From: Micromonospora radicis
GTDB lineage: Bacteria; Actinomycetota; Actinomycetes; Mycobacteriales; Micromonosporaceae
DNA length: 64,000 bases
Direction of reading: 5' to 3'
Assembly: GCF_003583405.1 (NCBI RefSeq)
Contig: NZ_QXEC01000001.1
Span: 62,001-126,000 of the forward strand
Shown: in pieces, positions 43,378 through 52,265 of the stretch
Numbering within the stretch: position 1 is the stretch's first letter
How the letters are laid out: each line of letters begins with the position of its first letter
Notes under the pieces: generated by a model
Seen by the model: the letters and a program-made list of their open reading frames with translations, nothing else
Databases searched by the model: none
What the model was told of the DNA's origin: nothing
Made by a program: the position numbers and the translations under genes

Positions 43378-45987
43378 TCAACCGGCACCCAGGCAGACGA
43401 ACGCCGCCGCGGTGGCCCGGGCGGTGTCGTCGCCGGCCACCACGAACGCCCGCTGGGCGTCGGCGAGGGCCTGCGCCGGTCGAGCGCCGGCCCGCATCCG
43501 CCGGTGCAGGTCCAGCATGAGCGCCGTGGTCGGTTCCGCCGGCACCGGCAACACGGTGGCGATCAGGCACCGGGTGCCCAGCGCCAGCAGTACCGCGGCG
43601 AAACCCATGATCTCGTCACCGGGGCGTACCCCGTTCAGCCCCGACTCACAGGCGGAGAGCACCACACAGGCCGGTGGGTGGGTGACCCGCTCCCACTCGT
43701 AGGCGAAGAGCGGCCCGTCCGCCAGTTCCAGGGTGGAGAACTGGGGATTGTCGGCGCGGAAGGTGCCATGCGCCGCGATGTGCACCATCCCGGCCCGGTC
43801 CACGGCGGAGGTCAACGCGGCGACCGTGGCGTCCGGGCCGGTCAGCAGCCGGGAACCCGGCAACACCCGGGCCAGCCGGCGGACCTCCGCCTGCCCGGCC
43901 GGCAGGCGGGGGCCACTGGCCAGCACCGGCGTCCCGGTCCACGACTCGCGATTCTCCGCGCCGAGCCAGACGGTGGCCGACGGGGCGACGGTGACCGGCC
44001 GGCCGGCGCAGGTCGGCAGGCCGGCCCAGGCGACGGCGTGCAGGGCACCGACCGGCACGACCACCAGGGGACGGTCGGCCAGCCGGCGGCGCAACGGGTC
44101 GAAGAGCTGGCGGTCGAGGGCGGTCGCCGTATGGCCGGTGCCGGCTCGCGCCGCGGCCGAGTCCCCGGTGACGATCTGGCGCCGCAGCCCGAACCGGTGC
44201 CATCGGGCCAGCCGGGTCGCCTCGTCGAGCGGACCCAGGTCGTGCAGGCTGGCCCGGCCGTCGCGCAACAGCACCGCCCGCAGCCGGTCACCGTGGGCGA
44301 CCAGTTCGACCAGCACCCGGTCGCCGAGCCGATCGGTCAGCCGACCCAGGCTCGGCGGGGCCACCACCGGGGCGCCGCCGGGTACCCGCCGGGCCAGATC
44401 CCGGATCCGGTGCTCCAGCCGGGTCTGCCGCTCGCGCAGGCTCCGTACCGGCCGTCCGGCCAGCACCGCGTCCTCCAACAGGCCGCTGACCAGCCGGAGT
44501 TCGGCGAGCGCGGCGACCAGGTCGGGATCGTCGGGCGGCAGCGCCGGACGCGTCCGCAGTGCGTTGGCGCGCCAGCGCTCGGCCCAGGCCAGCACCCGGC
44601 CCGGCGCGCCGGCCCGGACCGCGATGTCCAGCCCCTCGGCCGCCAGCTCCTGCCCGTACACCCCGCTGTGTGCCCGTAGTTCGGTGGCGCCGAGCGAGGT
44701 GCGGTGCCGGTCGAGCACCGCCAGTCCACGTCGGAGGGCGCGGGCCGCGCCGGTCTCGTCGCCGTCGAGGCGGCGGGACAGGGCCAGGGCGTACCAGCCC
44801 CGGGCCCGCCGTGGTGCGGTGCCCCGGCCCCGGGTACGGGCGGCGCGCTCGAACAGCTGCCGCGCGTGACCGGCCCGACCCGTCGCGGCGGCCAGCAGGC
44901 CGGCGTCGATCCGGGTGGTCAGCGCCGGATCGGGCCAACCCGTGGCGTCGAGTTGGTCGGCGGTCCGCACCAGGGCCCGCAACAGCGCGGCGGATCGGGT
45001 GCCCCGGCCGAACTCGGCGCGCAGCTCGACATGCCGGGCGAAGGCGGCCCAGGTGCGGCGACCCTGCCGGCGGAACCGGGTACGGGCCGCCGTGGCGGCG
45101 GCCGTGGCGGTGTCCAGATCCCCGGCGAGCAGGGCGACCCGGGCCTGGGCCAGCAGCGCCTCGGCGAGGTCGGAGGCCATGCTCCGTCGACGTAACTCGC
45201 CGATGGCGGTGGCGGCGACCTGCACCGCCTCGTCGATCAGCGGCACCGACAGCAGCAGCTCGAACCGATCGAGCAGCAACGCCGGCCGGGGCACGGCCAG
45301 CCGCTGGTAATCGGCGCCGACGGCGGCGAAGCAGCGCAACGCCGCCGCGATGTCGCCGCGCAGGCCGGCCGCGATCCCGCCGTTCCAGCGGGCGTCGGCC
45401 GCCGCCAGGTCCAGGCCGAGGTCGTGGAACATGGCCGCGGCCCGGTCGAGGTCGTCGGTGCCGTCGACGGTGCCCCGGTGGGCGTTGAGCAGTCCGCGGT
45501 TGTTGCGGGCCCGCGCCTCCAGCAGTCGGTCGCCCTCGCGTTGGGCGATGTCGATGGCGTGGCCGTAGTCGCGCACCGCGTCGTCGTACAGGCCGCGATA
45601 GTGCAGCACCACTCCTCGCTGCATCCGGGCGCGTCCGGCGTCCGCGCCGGTCAGCTCGGGCAGCGCGGCGGTGACCGCGCGTAGCGCCGCCGCGGTCCGG
45701 CCGGAGTTGGCCAGAACGTAGCCGAGACTCATCTCGGCCAGGGCGCGGGTCCGGGCGGTACGCGCGGTACGCACCGCGCGGCGCAGGTGGCGTAGTGCAC
45801 CGGGCAGGTCGTTGAGTTCGCGCAGGGCCAGCCCGACGGCCCGCTCGGCGGTGGAGCGTACGTCGTGATCGGTCGCGCTCGTGGCGATCAGCCGTACGGC
45901 GATGGTGATCGCCTCGCGTGGACTGCGCTGGACGAGGTCGAGGGCCGCCTGGGCGGCTCCGGCACCGGTACCGGTGCTGTCGGGCAT
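43378..45987 (-). CDS. TPR-CHAT protein (caspase-like protease)
   Basis: 869 aa. Residues about 15-520 are a chain of TPR-like helical pairs (LALRELNDLPGALRHLRRAV; ALAEMSLGYVLANSGRTAAAL; RGLYDDAVRDYGHAIDIAQ; NNRGLLNAHRGTVDG). Residues about 580-869 are a CHAT caspase-fold domain with the dyad His in MVHIAAHGTFR (about 739) and Cys in VVLSACESGLNG (about 774), and the end IMGFAAVLLALGTRCLIATVLPV. There is no signal peptide, so it acts in the cytoplasm. CHAT proteases cleave partner proteins, as in type III-E CRISPR Csx29. It is divergent from a subtilase-ECF sigma operon. The start is ATG 45987. Confidence 0.92.
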   Translation of the reverse strand: MPDSTGTGAGAAQAALDLVQRSPREAITIAVRLIATSATDHDVRSTAERAVGLALRELNDLPGALRHLRRAVRTARTARTRALAEMSLGYVLANSGRTAAALRAVTAALPELTGADAGRARMQRGVVLHYRGLYDDAVRDYGHAIDIAQREGDRLLEARARNNRGLLNAHRGTVDGTDDLDRAAAMFHDLGLDLAAADARWNGGIAAGLRGDIAAALRCFAAVGADYQRLAVPRPALLLDRFELLLSVPLIDEAVQVAATAIGELRRRSMASDLAEALLAQARVALLAGDLDTATAAATAARTRFRRQGRRTWAAFARHVELRAEFGRGTRSAALLRALVRTADQLDATGWPDPALTTRIDAGLLAAATGRAGHARQLFERAARTRGRGTAPRRARGWYALALSRRLDGDETGAARALRRGLAVLDRHRTSLGATELRAHSGVYGQELAAEGLDIAVRAGAPGRVLAWAERWRANALRTRPALPPDDPDLVAALAELRLVSGLLEDAVLAGRPVRSLRERQTRLEHRIRDLARRVPGGAPVVAPPSLGRLTDRLGDRVLVELVAHGDRLRAVLLRDGRASLHDLGPLDEATRLARWHRFGLRRQIVTGDSAAARAGTGHTATALDRQLFDPLRRRLADRPLVVVPVGALHAVAWAGLPTCAGRPVTVAPSATVWLGAENRESWTGTPVLASGPRLPAGQAEVRRLARVLPGSRLLTGPDATVAALTSAVDRAGMVHIAAHGTFRADNPQFSTLELADGPLFAYEWERVTHPPACVVLSACESGLNGVRPGDEIMGFAAVLLALGTRCLIATVLPVPAEPTTALMLDLHRRMRAGARPAQALADAQRAFVVAGDDTARATAAAFVCLGAG

Positions 45988-46070
45988 GGTCTGAGATTTC
46001 CATCAGTCATGCCCGGGCGTCAATGTCGTCTAATGGCGGGCGTGGGAACTGGGAATGGTCCTTCGTCTCA

Positions 46071-46098
46071 TTGACATGTGCCGATTGATTGGAAGAAT
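46071..46098 (+). promoter_or_regulatory. Candidate promoter of the subtilase-sigma operon
   Basis: TTGACA (46071-46076), a 16-bp spacer, then AAGAAT (46093-46098). The -35 is perfect and the -10 matches four of six. It lies 73 bp before the subtilase start codon, in the 183-bp region shared with the CHAT gene. Confidence 0.45.
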
Positions 46099-46170
46099 TG
46101 GTGAGGTCCGCGGGAATTCGCCGCGCCGGCCACCGGTGAGCGTGCCCTCTCCCGCGCAGTTGGAGGATCC

Positions 46171-47490
46171 GTGCGCCCTGACCACCCCACCCCGTCATGC
46201 CCCGCCGGCCGACCGTCCCGTCGCCGGCTGCTCGCGGCATCCGCGCTGGCCGCGGTGGCATTCCCGCTCGGCGCCGGGCTGCGCCCGCCGCCCGCGCTCG
46301 GCGCGACCGAACCCGGTGACGACCAGGCATACCAGAACGCATTCGAAGAAGCGCTGAATGCCGATCGCAACGTGCGGCGGCACCTCGCCGCCGGCCGGGA
46401 AATCCTCTACCGGCCCCGGCAACTGCTGGCCGCCGCCGCCGATGCCCGGCGGGTCGCCGCCAGACTGAAGGACATCGGCCAACCGGCGACCATGGCCGGC
46501 GACTTCGCCGGCGTCACTCGGTTGCAGTTCGGCGCGGAAACCGACATTCCCGCGATCGTGGCCAGACTGCGCGACCCCCGGCAGTGGCCGGGCCAGTCGG
46601 TGCCGAAGGTCCAACCGCATCACGTGCTGCTCGGCCTGGGCAACATCATGGGCAACCCGGGTAGCCCGCCCCGGGCGACCGCCGCGCTGCCCCCACCGGA
46701 CCCCACCCGGCTCGCCGAGGGGAACGGGGTGACGGTGGGAATCTGCGACACCGGCATCTGGCGGCAGGCCGCCGCCTGTCACCCGCAGTGGCTGGGCGGC
46801 GCGTACCTGCCCGAGCCGGACGACGAGGATCCTCTCTACCTGCACACCGACGTGCTCGCCGCGCAGGGTGGGCACGGCACCTTCGTCGCCGGAGTGGTCC
46901 GGCAGGCCGCGCCGGGCGTCCGGGTGGATCCGGAGACGGCGCTGGCCCCCACCGGCATCGGCGACGAGGCCATGCTGGTGGCCGCGCTGAGCCGGCTGGT
47001 ACCGGAGGTGTCCGTGGTGAACCTCTCGCTGGGTGGGTTCACTCTCGACGACCAACCCTCGCTGCCGCTGGCCAACGCCGTGGCCGGGCTGCCGCCGGGC
47101 ACCGTCGTGGTCGCGGCGGCGGGCAACGCGGGCACCGGGCGGCCCATCTGGCCGGCCGCCCTGGCGGGGGTCGTGGGGGTCGCGGCGGTCGGCACCGCCC
47201 AGAGCGGACTGGCGCCGGCGCCCTACAGCGGTTACGGCCCGTGGGTCGACGCCTGCGCCGTCGGTCGGCGCGACAGCACGTACGTCGATGGTCGGTTGTG
47301 GTTGCCCGGTCGACCGGCCCGGCTCTTCCACGGCTTCGCCACCTGGGCCGGCACCTCGTTCGCCACGGCCCACGTCGCCGGCCGGCTGGCCGCCCTGATG
47401 ACCGCCGGTGGCCTGGATGCCGAGGCGGCCCGACTGGCGCTGCTGGCGGCACCGCGCTGGCACCCCGACTACGGGGTGTACGTCGGATGA
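46171..47490 (+). CDS. Secreted S8 (subtilisin-like) serine protease with Tat-type signal
   Basis: 439 aa. The twin-Arg signal SRRRLLAASALAAVAFPLGAG suggests Tat export. A propeptide-like helical region of about 130 aa follows. The catalytic domain has Asp193 (GICDTGIW), His235 (GGHGTFVAGV) and Ser396 (WAGTSFATAHVAG), with the oxyanion Asn in AAAGNAGTGRPIW. The start is GTG 46171 with TTGGAGGA upstream. Its stop overlaps the ECF sigma start (ATGA). It has no membrane anchor. A secreted protease tied translationally to a sigma factor and divergent from a CHAT protein suggests a regulated proteolysis module. Confidence 0.93.
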   Translation: MRPDHPTPSCPAGRPSRRRLLAASALAAVAFPLGAGLRPPPALGATEPGDDQAYQNAFEEALNADRNVRRHLAAGREILYRPRQLLAAAADARRVAARLKDIGQPATMAGDFAGVTRLQFGAETDIPAIVARLRDPRQWPGQSVPKVQPHHVLLGLGNIMGNPGSPPRATAALPPPDPTRLAEGNGVTVGICDTGIWRQAAACHPQWLGGAYLPEPDDEDPLYLHTDVLAAQGGHGTFVAGVVRQAAPGVRVDPETALAPTGIGDEAMLVAALSRLVPEVSVVNLSLGGFTLDDQPSLPLANAVAGLPPGTVVVAAAGNAGTGRPIWPAALAGVVGVAAVGTAQSGLAPAPYSGYGPWVDACAVGRRDSTYVDGRLWLPGRPARLFHGFATWAGTSFATAHVAGRLAALMTAGGLDAEAARLALLAAPRWHPDYGVYVG

Positions 47491-48134
47491 CCGCCCGGAC
47501 CCCCGCCATGGCCACCGGGCAGAGCGCGGCGGTCCTGGTGGCCGCCGCCGCGCGCGGCGACGAGTCGGCCTGGGTCGAGCTGGTGCGCCGGTACACCCCG
47601 CTGGTCTACTCGGTGATCCGCGGCCACGACCTGGCCGGTGCCGACGCGGCCGATGTCAACCAGACCGTCTGGCTGCGCCTGGTGGAGCACCTGGACCAGG
47701 TACGCAAGCCGGAGGCACTGGCGGCCTGGTTGGCGGTGACCACCCGGCGTGAGTGCTACCGGATGTCCCGGCTGGGCCGGCGGACCGAGCCGGTCGACCC
47801 CGCCGACGGTGCCTTCGACGGTTACCCCGGCAGTTCGGCAGCGCCGGACGAGGACCTGCTACGGGCCGAGCGGCGACAGGCCCTGCGTGAGGGCTTCGCC
47901 CAACTGCCACCCCGCTGTCAGGAGTTGCTGGCACTGCTGACGGCCGACCCACCGCTGAGTTACCGGGAGGCCGCCGAACGGCTCGGCGTACCGGTCGGCA
48001 GCATCGGGCCGACCCAGGGGCGTTGCCTGCGTCGGCTGCGCGACTACCCGGCCCTCGCGTCGTACCTTGGTCCGGGGCCGAGCAGCGCGACGACGGGAGG
48101 TGACCGTGATGGAGCAGTGGCCGCCGGCCGATGA
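47487..48134 (+). CDS. ECF-type RNA polymerase sigma factor
   Basis: 215 aa. Region 2 is WVELVRRYTPLVYSVIRGHDLAGADAADVNQTVWLRLVEHL and region 4 is GFAQLPPRCQELLALLTADPPLSYREAAERLGVPVGSIGPTQGRCLRRLRD. A flexible acidic linker lies between them. ATG 47487 overlaps the protease stop. The 3' end overlaps the next gene by 26 nt, a typical place for an anti-sigma gene, though that protein lacks a membrane segment or zinc motif. The target promoters are unknown. Confidence 0.92.
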   Translation: MTARTPAMATGQSAAVLVAAAARGDESAWVELVRRYTPLVYSVIRGHDLAGADAADVNQTVWLRLVEHLDQVRKPEALAAWLAVTTRRECYRMSRLGRRTEPVDPADGAFDGYPGSSAAPDEDLLRAERRQALREGFAQLPPRCQELLALLTADPPLSYREAAERLGVPVGSIGPTQGRCLRRLRDYPALASYLGPGPSSATTGGDRDGAVAAGR

Positions 48135-48573
48135 CGCCGCCCTGGGCGCGGAACTGCGGGCGGCGCTCTGGGACGCCGGTGCCGTTCCCGAACAACACCT
48201 GCGGGCGGCCCGGGCGGCCTTCGCCTGGCGGACGGTGGACGCCGAGTTGACCATCGCCGAGCTGGTCTTCGACTCGGCCTGCGCGGCGGGCGCTGCCGGG
48301 GCGACCCGATCGGGCGGTTCCACCCGGACGCTGTCCTTCCGGGCCGGCCCGGTCGTCCTGGAGATCGAGGTCAGTGACGCCGGAATCGTCGGTCAGCTCT
48401 CACCCGCCGGTGGCGGGCGGATCAGCGCCCGGACCGCGAACGGCGTCCTCGACGACGCCCCGATCGACGCCGTGGGGCTCTTCTCGCTGACCGTTCCACC
48501 ACCCGGTCCGGTGCAGCTGCACGCCCGCGCCGCCGGTTACGCGGTGGCCACCGACTGGGTCTGTCTGCGGTGA
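48109..48573 (+). CDS. Small two-part protein coupled to the ECF sigma gene
   Basis: 154 aa. Residues 1-60 are helical (LGAELRAALWDAGAVPEQHLRAARAAFAWRTVDAELTIAELVFDS) and residues about 75-154 form a beta-sandwich-like part (TLSFRAGPVVLEIEVSDAGIVGQLSPAG; AVGLFSLTVPPPGPVQLHARAAG; ATDWVCL). I recall similar proteins next to actinomycete ECF sigma genes. The overlap with the sigma gene and the GGGAGG at 48095-48100 support co-expression from ATG 48109. It could be a cytoplasmic anti-sigma factor or a protease substrate; neither is shown. Confidence 0.7.
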   Translation: MEQWPPADDAALGAELRAALWDAGAVPEQHLRAARAAFAWRTVDAELTIAELVFDSACAAGAAGATRSGGSTRTLSFRAGPVVLEIEVSDAGIVGQLSPAGGGRISARTANGVLDDAPIDAVGLFSLTVPPPGPVQLHARAAGYAVATDWVCLR

Positions 48574-48581
48574 CGCCGCGA

Positions 48582-48609
48582 GGGTCGCGGGCCGACCGGC
48601 CCGCGACCC
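48582..48609. terminator. Bidirectional terminator
   Basis: A 12-bp perfect stem (48582-48593 and 48598-48609) with a 4-nt loop lies between the converging small-protein gene and the secreted-protein gene. Confidence 0.75.
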
Positions 48610-48624
48610 CGTGGTGCGTACGGG

Positions 48625-49656
48625 TTACTGCCGCCTACCCGCGCTGATCAGGTACTCCACCCCACCGAGGTCGGTCCATCGGGCGCCGGCGGTGTCCGGC
48701 CCGAACTGGGTGACGGTGAACGAGACCTCCCGGTTGGACGCGGCCTCGGCCGAGAAGAGCAGCGAGAACTCCACCCGCTCACCGGGGTTCAGCAGCAGGT
48801 TGCCGAGGCTGGCCTTGGTGGGTTCCACGATCTCCACCTGGGTCCGACCCACCGGGCGTACCCCCGTACCGACCGCGCCGCCGGCCCGCCAGCGCTCGAA
48901 CAGCTGCGGGCCGAGGTCGACGACGACCCGGCCACCGATGCCCTGCAACGGCTCGGCTGCCGCGAAGACGAGGTCGTTGCGCGACGGTACCCGCAGCGAG
49001 TTGCCGATCGCGAACGGCCGCACGACCTGGCCGCCGCCCGGCGTGAGCGCGACCGAGTCGACGTTGCGCCAGGCGATGTTGTTGTTGTGCCGGGTGTTGG
49101 TGCTGATGTCCGGACCCTCGAAGGTCATCGGGTCGGAGTCGGACACCCAGCGGGCCAGCAGGCAGAAGTGTCCGGGTCCGGGCACCCCGGTCCACGGGAT
49201 GGTGACCGTGGTGACACCTGCGAAGGCGACCACGTTGACCGCGCCGATCTGGGTCCAGTGGGTCGGCCAGACCGCACCGCCACCCGGAGTCGTGCGGTAG
49301 ACCTGTAGCACGCCGCTGCTGGTGCCCGAGCCGTACGGGCCGGCGTTACGCAGCTTGACGAAGATGAAGTTGGTCGCGCCGACGATCGGGTTCTGGCTGA
49401 CGGCGCACTCCACGGCCGTCGGGCAGACCTTGATGTCGGGACTGGCCCACAGCGGGTTGTGCGAGTGCGGCTCGGTGCCGACGTCGGCGGTGACGTCCTT
49501 GATGTAGACGTCGGTGCGGGCCGCGGCCGCCGCCCGCACCGATCCTTCCCCGACGGGCGCGGCGGCGGCTGCGGTGACCGTCAACAGACCGGTCAGTGCC
49601 GCCCCGGTGAGGCCGACCCAGACGGCCCGGCGGAGCCGTCTTCCTGCACTGCTCAT
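48625..49656 (-). CDS. Secreted protein of unknown function, beta-rich
   Basis: 343 aa. A signal peptide (RRAVWVGLTGAALTGLLTVTAAAAAP) is followed by an exported domain with YIKDVTADVGTEPHSHNPLWASPDIKVC, VKLRNAGPYGSGTSSGVLQVYRT and GVPGPGHFCLLARWVSD, which resemble tandem immunoglobulin- or CARDB-like beta-sandwiches. Two cysteines in CPTAVEC could pair. The start is ATG 49656 with GGGAG upstream; the frame runs a little further. It converges on the subtilase-sigma operon. It might be a target of the secreted subtilase; that is only a guess from position. Confidence 0.65.
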   Translation of the reverse strand: MSSAGRRLRRAVWVGLTGAALTGLLTVTAAAAAPVGEGSVRAAAAARTDVYIKDVTADVGTEPHSHNPLWASPDIKVCPTAVECAVSQNPIVGATNFIFVKLRNAGPYGSGTSSGVLQVYRTTPGGGAVWPTHWTQIGAVNVVAFAGVTTVTIPWTGVPGPGHFCLLARWVSDSDPMTFEGPDISTNTRHNNNIAWRNVDSVALTPGGGQVVRPFAIGNSLRVPSRNDLVFAAAEPLQGIGGRVVVDLGPQLFERWRAGGAVGTGVRPVGRTQVEIVEPTKASLGNLLLNPGERVEFSLLFSAEAASNREVSFTVTQFGPDTAGARWTDLGGVEYLISAGRRQ

Positions 49657-49810
49657 GACGAACTTCTCCCCTCGACGGAGCATTGCCGACCCCGGCTGTT
49701 TCGGTCCGGTGTCGACGCGGTTACGCCTTTAGGGAGCGGGTGGTGGCCCGGGAAATACCGTCGTCGGGGGAGCGCACTCTCAGATGGCGAGCAAAGCGGC
49801 AAACAGCCCG

Positions 49811-50818
49811 TCAGGCATCCAGGGCGCGGCAGGAGGCGCGGACGACCAGCTCGGTCGGTAGCCGGATGTGGATGTTGCGCTCGACGCCGGCGATCAGGTC
49901 GACGAGCAGCCGTAGCGCCTCGGCACCCATCCGCTGTATCGGTTGCATGATCGTGGTCAGCGGCGGGTTGACCAGCGCTGACTCGGGAATGTTGTCGAAA
50001 CCGATCACGGACAGGTCGGCGGGGACCGACAGGCCCATGTTGCGGGCCACGTCGATCGTGGAGATCGCCGAGAGGTCGTTTCCGGCGAAGACCGCGGTCG
50101 GCCGGTCGGGGCGGGCGAGCAGTTCGGCCGCAGTGCCGGCGGCGCTCTCGATGCGGAACCCGCCGACGCGGACCAGCCGCTCGTCCACCGTCACGCCCGC
50201 GTCGGCCATCGCCTGCCGGAAGCCGGCCTCGCGCAGCCGGGACGACTCGAGGTCCGCCCGGCCGCTGATGTGTCCGATCCGGCGGTGTCCCAGGGAGAGC
50301 AGGTAGTTCGTGGCGAGCACGGCACCGGCGAAGTTGTCCGAGTCGACGGTGGGCAGTCCCGACGGGCCGGTGTGCGGGTCGACGGCGACCACGTGGAAGC
50401 CCTGCTTGGTCTCCACCACCGTCGGCGTGACGATCACGGCGCCGTCGATCAGGGTGCCGGAGAGCCGGGCCAGGGAGCGGCGCTCCCAGCCGATGGCGGC
50501 GCCCGCGACGTCGCCGCTGGAGTAGGCCAGCAGCTGGTAGCCGGTGCCGGTCACCTCCGACGAGGCGCCCTTGAGCAGCTCGGTGGAGAACGGTTCGAAC
50601 TCGGCTACCAGGATGCCCAGCACGTTGGTGCGATGGCTGCGCAGGCTCTGCGCGCCCAGGCTGGCCTCGTACCCGAGCTGGTGGATGACCTGTTGCACGC
50701 GCTCCACGGTCGCCTGCGCCACGCCGTACCGGCCATTCACCACCTTGGATACAGTTGCCACGGAGACGCCGGCCGCGCGGGCCACGTCCGACATGTTGAC
50801 ACGCTGCGGGAACGCCAC
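49811..50818 (-). CDS. LacI-family transcriptional regulator
   Basis: 335 aa. Helix-turn-helix VNMSDVARAAGVSVATVSKVVNGRYGVAQAT and hinge GYEASLGAQSLRSHRTN, then a ligand domain (GILVAEFEPFSTELLKGASSE; AVDPHTGPSGLPTVDSDNFAGA; TAVFAGNDLSAISTIDVARNMG; IGFDNIPESALVNPPLTTIMQPI). The start is GTG 50818. It is divergent from the sugar importer-GH3 operon and probably represses it through the site at 50863-50876. The fold matches regulators that sense xylo- or cello-oligosaccharides, but the ligand is not shown. Confidence 0.92.
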   Translation of the reverse strand: MAFPQRVNMSDVARAAGVSVATVSKVVNGRYGVAQATVERVQQVIHQLGYEASLGAQSLRSHRTNVLGILVAEFEPFSTELLKGASSEVTGTGYQLLAYSSGDVAGAAIGWERRSLARLSGTLIDGAVIVTPTVVETKQGFHVVAVDPHTGPSGLPTVDSDNFAGAVLATNYLLSLGHRRIGHISGRADLESSRLREAGFRQAMADAGVTVDERLVRVGGFRIESAAGTAAELLARPDRPTAVFAGNDLSAISTIDVARNMGLSVPADLSVIGFDNIPESALVNPPLTTIMQPIQRMGAEALRLLVDLIAGVERNIHIRLPTELVVRASCRALDA

Positions 50819-50862
50819 GCCGACGATGATAGAGGGCCGCCGGGGGAGTGTGTCGGGCGATT

Positions 50863-50876
50863 CGAAAACGTTATCG
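50863..50876. promoter_or_regulatory. LacI-type operator between regulator and importer
   Basis: CGAAAACGTTATCG is a 14-bp palindrome with one mismatched pair, centred on AACGTT as in many LacI-family sites. It lies 45 bp upstream of the regulator start and 82 bp upstream of the importer start. Confidence 0.7.
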
Positions 50877-50883
50877 ACACCGA

Positions 50884-50911
50884 TTGACACAAAGTTTCGA
50901 GGCTGTAAAAC
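50884..50911 (+). promoter_or_regulatory. Candidate promoter of the sugar importer operon
   Basis: TTGACA (50884-50889), a 16-bp spacer, then TAAAAC (50906-50911). The start codon follows 46 bp later. The LacI-type palindrome ends 8 bp upstream of the -35. Confidence 0.5.
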
Positions 50912-50957
50912 TCCCCGGCAGGCCGAGCACCGCGACTGACTAGTCGAGGAGACACCG

Positions 50958-52265
50958 ATGGCTATAAAGCGCCGCGTAACCACCGTCCTAGCGCTGTCCA
51001 TTACCACCGCCCTGCTCGCCGCCGGATGTGGCGGCGGCGAGTCCGACCAGCCCGCCGAGAGTGAGCTGTACAAGAACCCGGTGACCCTGACCTGGTGGCA
51101 CAACGCCTCCCAGGACGGGCCGGGCAAGGAGTACTGGCAGAAGGTCGCCAAGGACTTCAACGCCCTGCACCCGACGGTCACCATCGAGATCGAGGGGATC
51201 GAGACCAACCAGCTCCAGCGCACCCGGCTGCCCGCCGCGCTGCTGAGCAACGACCCGCCGGACATCTTCCAGGCCTGGGGTGGTGGCGAGATCCGCGAGC
51301 AGGTCGACGCCGACTACCTCAAGGACATCACCGACCTGGTCAAGGACGAGGTCGCCAACATCGGCAGCTCCGCCGAGATCTGGGCGGTCAACGGCCGGCA
51401 GTACGGTCTGCCGTACCGGATGGGTATCGAGGGCATCTGGTACAACAAGGACATGTTCCAGCGGGCCGGCATCACGGCCCCGCCGACCACGTTCGACGAG
51501 CTCAACGAGGCGGTCACCAAGCTCAAGGCGATCAACGTCGTACCGATCGCCGTCGGTGCCGGTGACAAGTGGCCGGCCGCCCACTGGTGGTACAACTTCG
51601 CCATGCGGGCCTGCTCGGTCGACACCCTGAAGAAGGCCTCCACCGACCTCGACTTCGAGGATCCCTGCTTCGTCAAGGCCGGCGAGGACCTCAAGTCCTT
51701 CATCGACACCCAGCCGTTCCAGCCCAACTTCATCGCCACCCCGGGCCAGAACGACCCGACCAGCGCCAACGGCATGCTCGCCAACGGCAAGGCCGCGATG
51801 GAGCTGATGGGCGACTGGAACAAGGGCACCCTGGACACCGTCGCCGAGGACACCGAGGCACTCAACAAGTTCATCGGCTGGTTCCCGGTGCCGGCGATCA
51901 CCGGCTCCGCCGGTGACCCGAAGGCGGCCCTGGGCGGTGGCGACGGGTTCGCCTGCGCGAAGAACGCCCCGGCCGAGTGCGTCGAGTTCCTCAAGTACAT
52001 CGTCAGCCCCGAGGTGCAGAAGGGCTACGCGGAGACCGGTACCGGCCTGCCCGTCGCCAAGGGCGCCGAGTCCGGTGTCGCCGACCCGGCCCTGCGCTCC
52101 GTCCTGGAGGCCACCACCAGCGCCACCTACGTGCAACTCTGGCTGGACACGGCCTTCGGCAGCACCGTCGGCAACGCGATGAACGACGCCATCGTCGCGA
52201 TCTTCGCCGGCAACGGTACGCCGCAGCAGGTGGTCGATGCGATGAAGTCGGCCGCCCGCAAGTGA
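50958..52265 (+). CDS. Sugar ABC transporter substrate-binding lipoprotein
   Basis: 435 aa. Lipoprotein signal RRVTTVLALSITTALLAAGCGGG with the Cys at about residue 24. Mature binding-protein features: VTLTWWHNASQDGPGKEYWQKVAKDF, NDPPDIFQAWGGGEI, YGLPYRMGIEGIWYNKDMF, NGMLANGKAAMELMGDW, GGGDGFACAKNAPAEC. The general pattern resembles BxlE-type xylobiose/xylo-oligosaccharide binders. The start is ATG 50958. It is the first gene of the importer-GH3 operon. The sugar is inferred from the GH3 partner only. Confidence 0.92.
   Translation: MAIKRRVTTVLALSITTALLAAGCGGGESDQPAESELYKNPVTLTWWHNASQDGPGKEYWQKVAKDFNALHPTVTIEIEGIETNQLQRTRLPAALLSNDPPDIFQAWGGGEIREQVDADYLKDITDLVKDEVANIGSSAEIWAVNGRQYGLPYRMGIEGIWYNKDMFQRAGITAPPTTFDELNEAVTKLKAINVVPIAVGAGDKWPAAHWWYNFAMRACSVDTLKKASTDLDFEDPCFVKAGEDLKSFIDTQPFQPNFIATPGQNDPTSANGMLANGKAAMELMGDWNKGTLDTVAEDTEALNKFIGWFPVPAITGSAGDPKAALGGGDGFACAKNAPAECVEFLKYIVSPEVQKGYAETGTGLPVAKGAESGVADPALRSVLEATTSATYVQLWLDTAFGSTVGNAMNDAIVAIFAGNGTPQQVVDAMKSAARK

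Noticed and set aside
48625..49656. Treating the secreted beta-rich protein as a proven part of the CHAT/sigma module
   Set aside because: It is only adjacent and on the opposite strand with a terminator between; no operon or domain link is visible.
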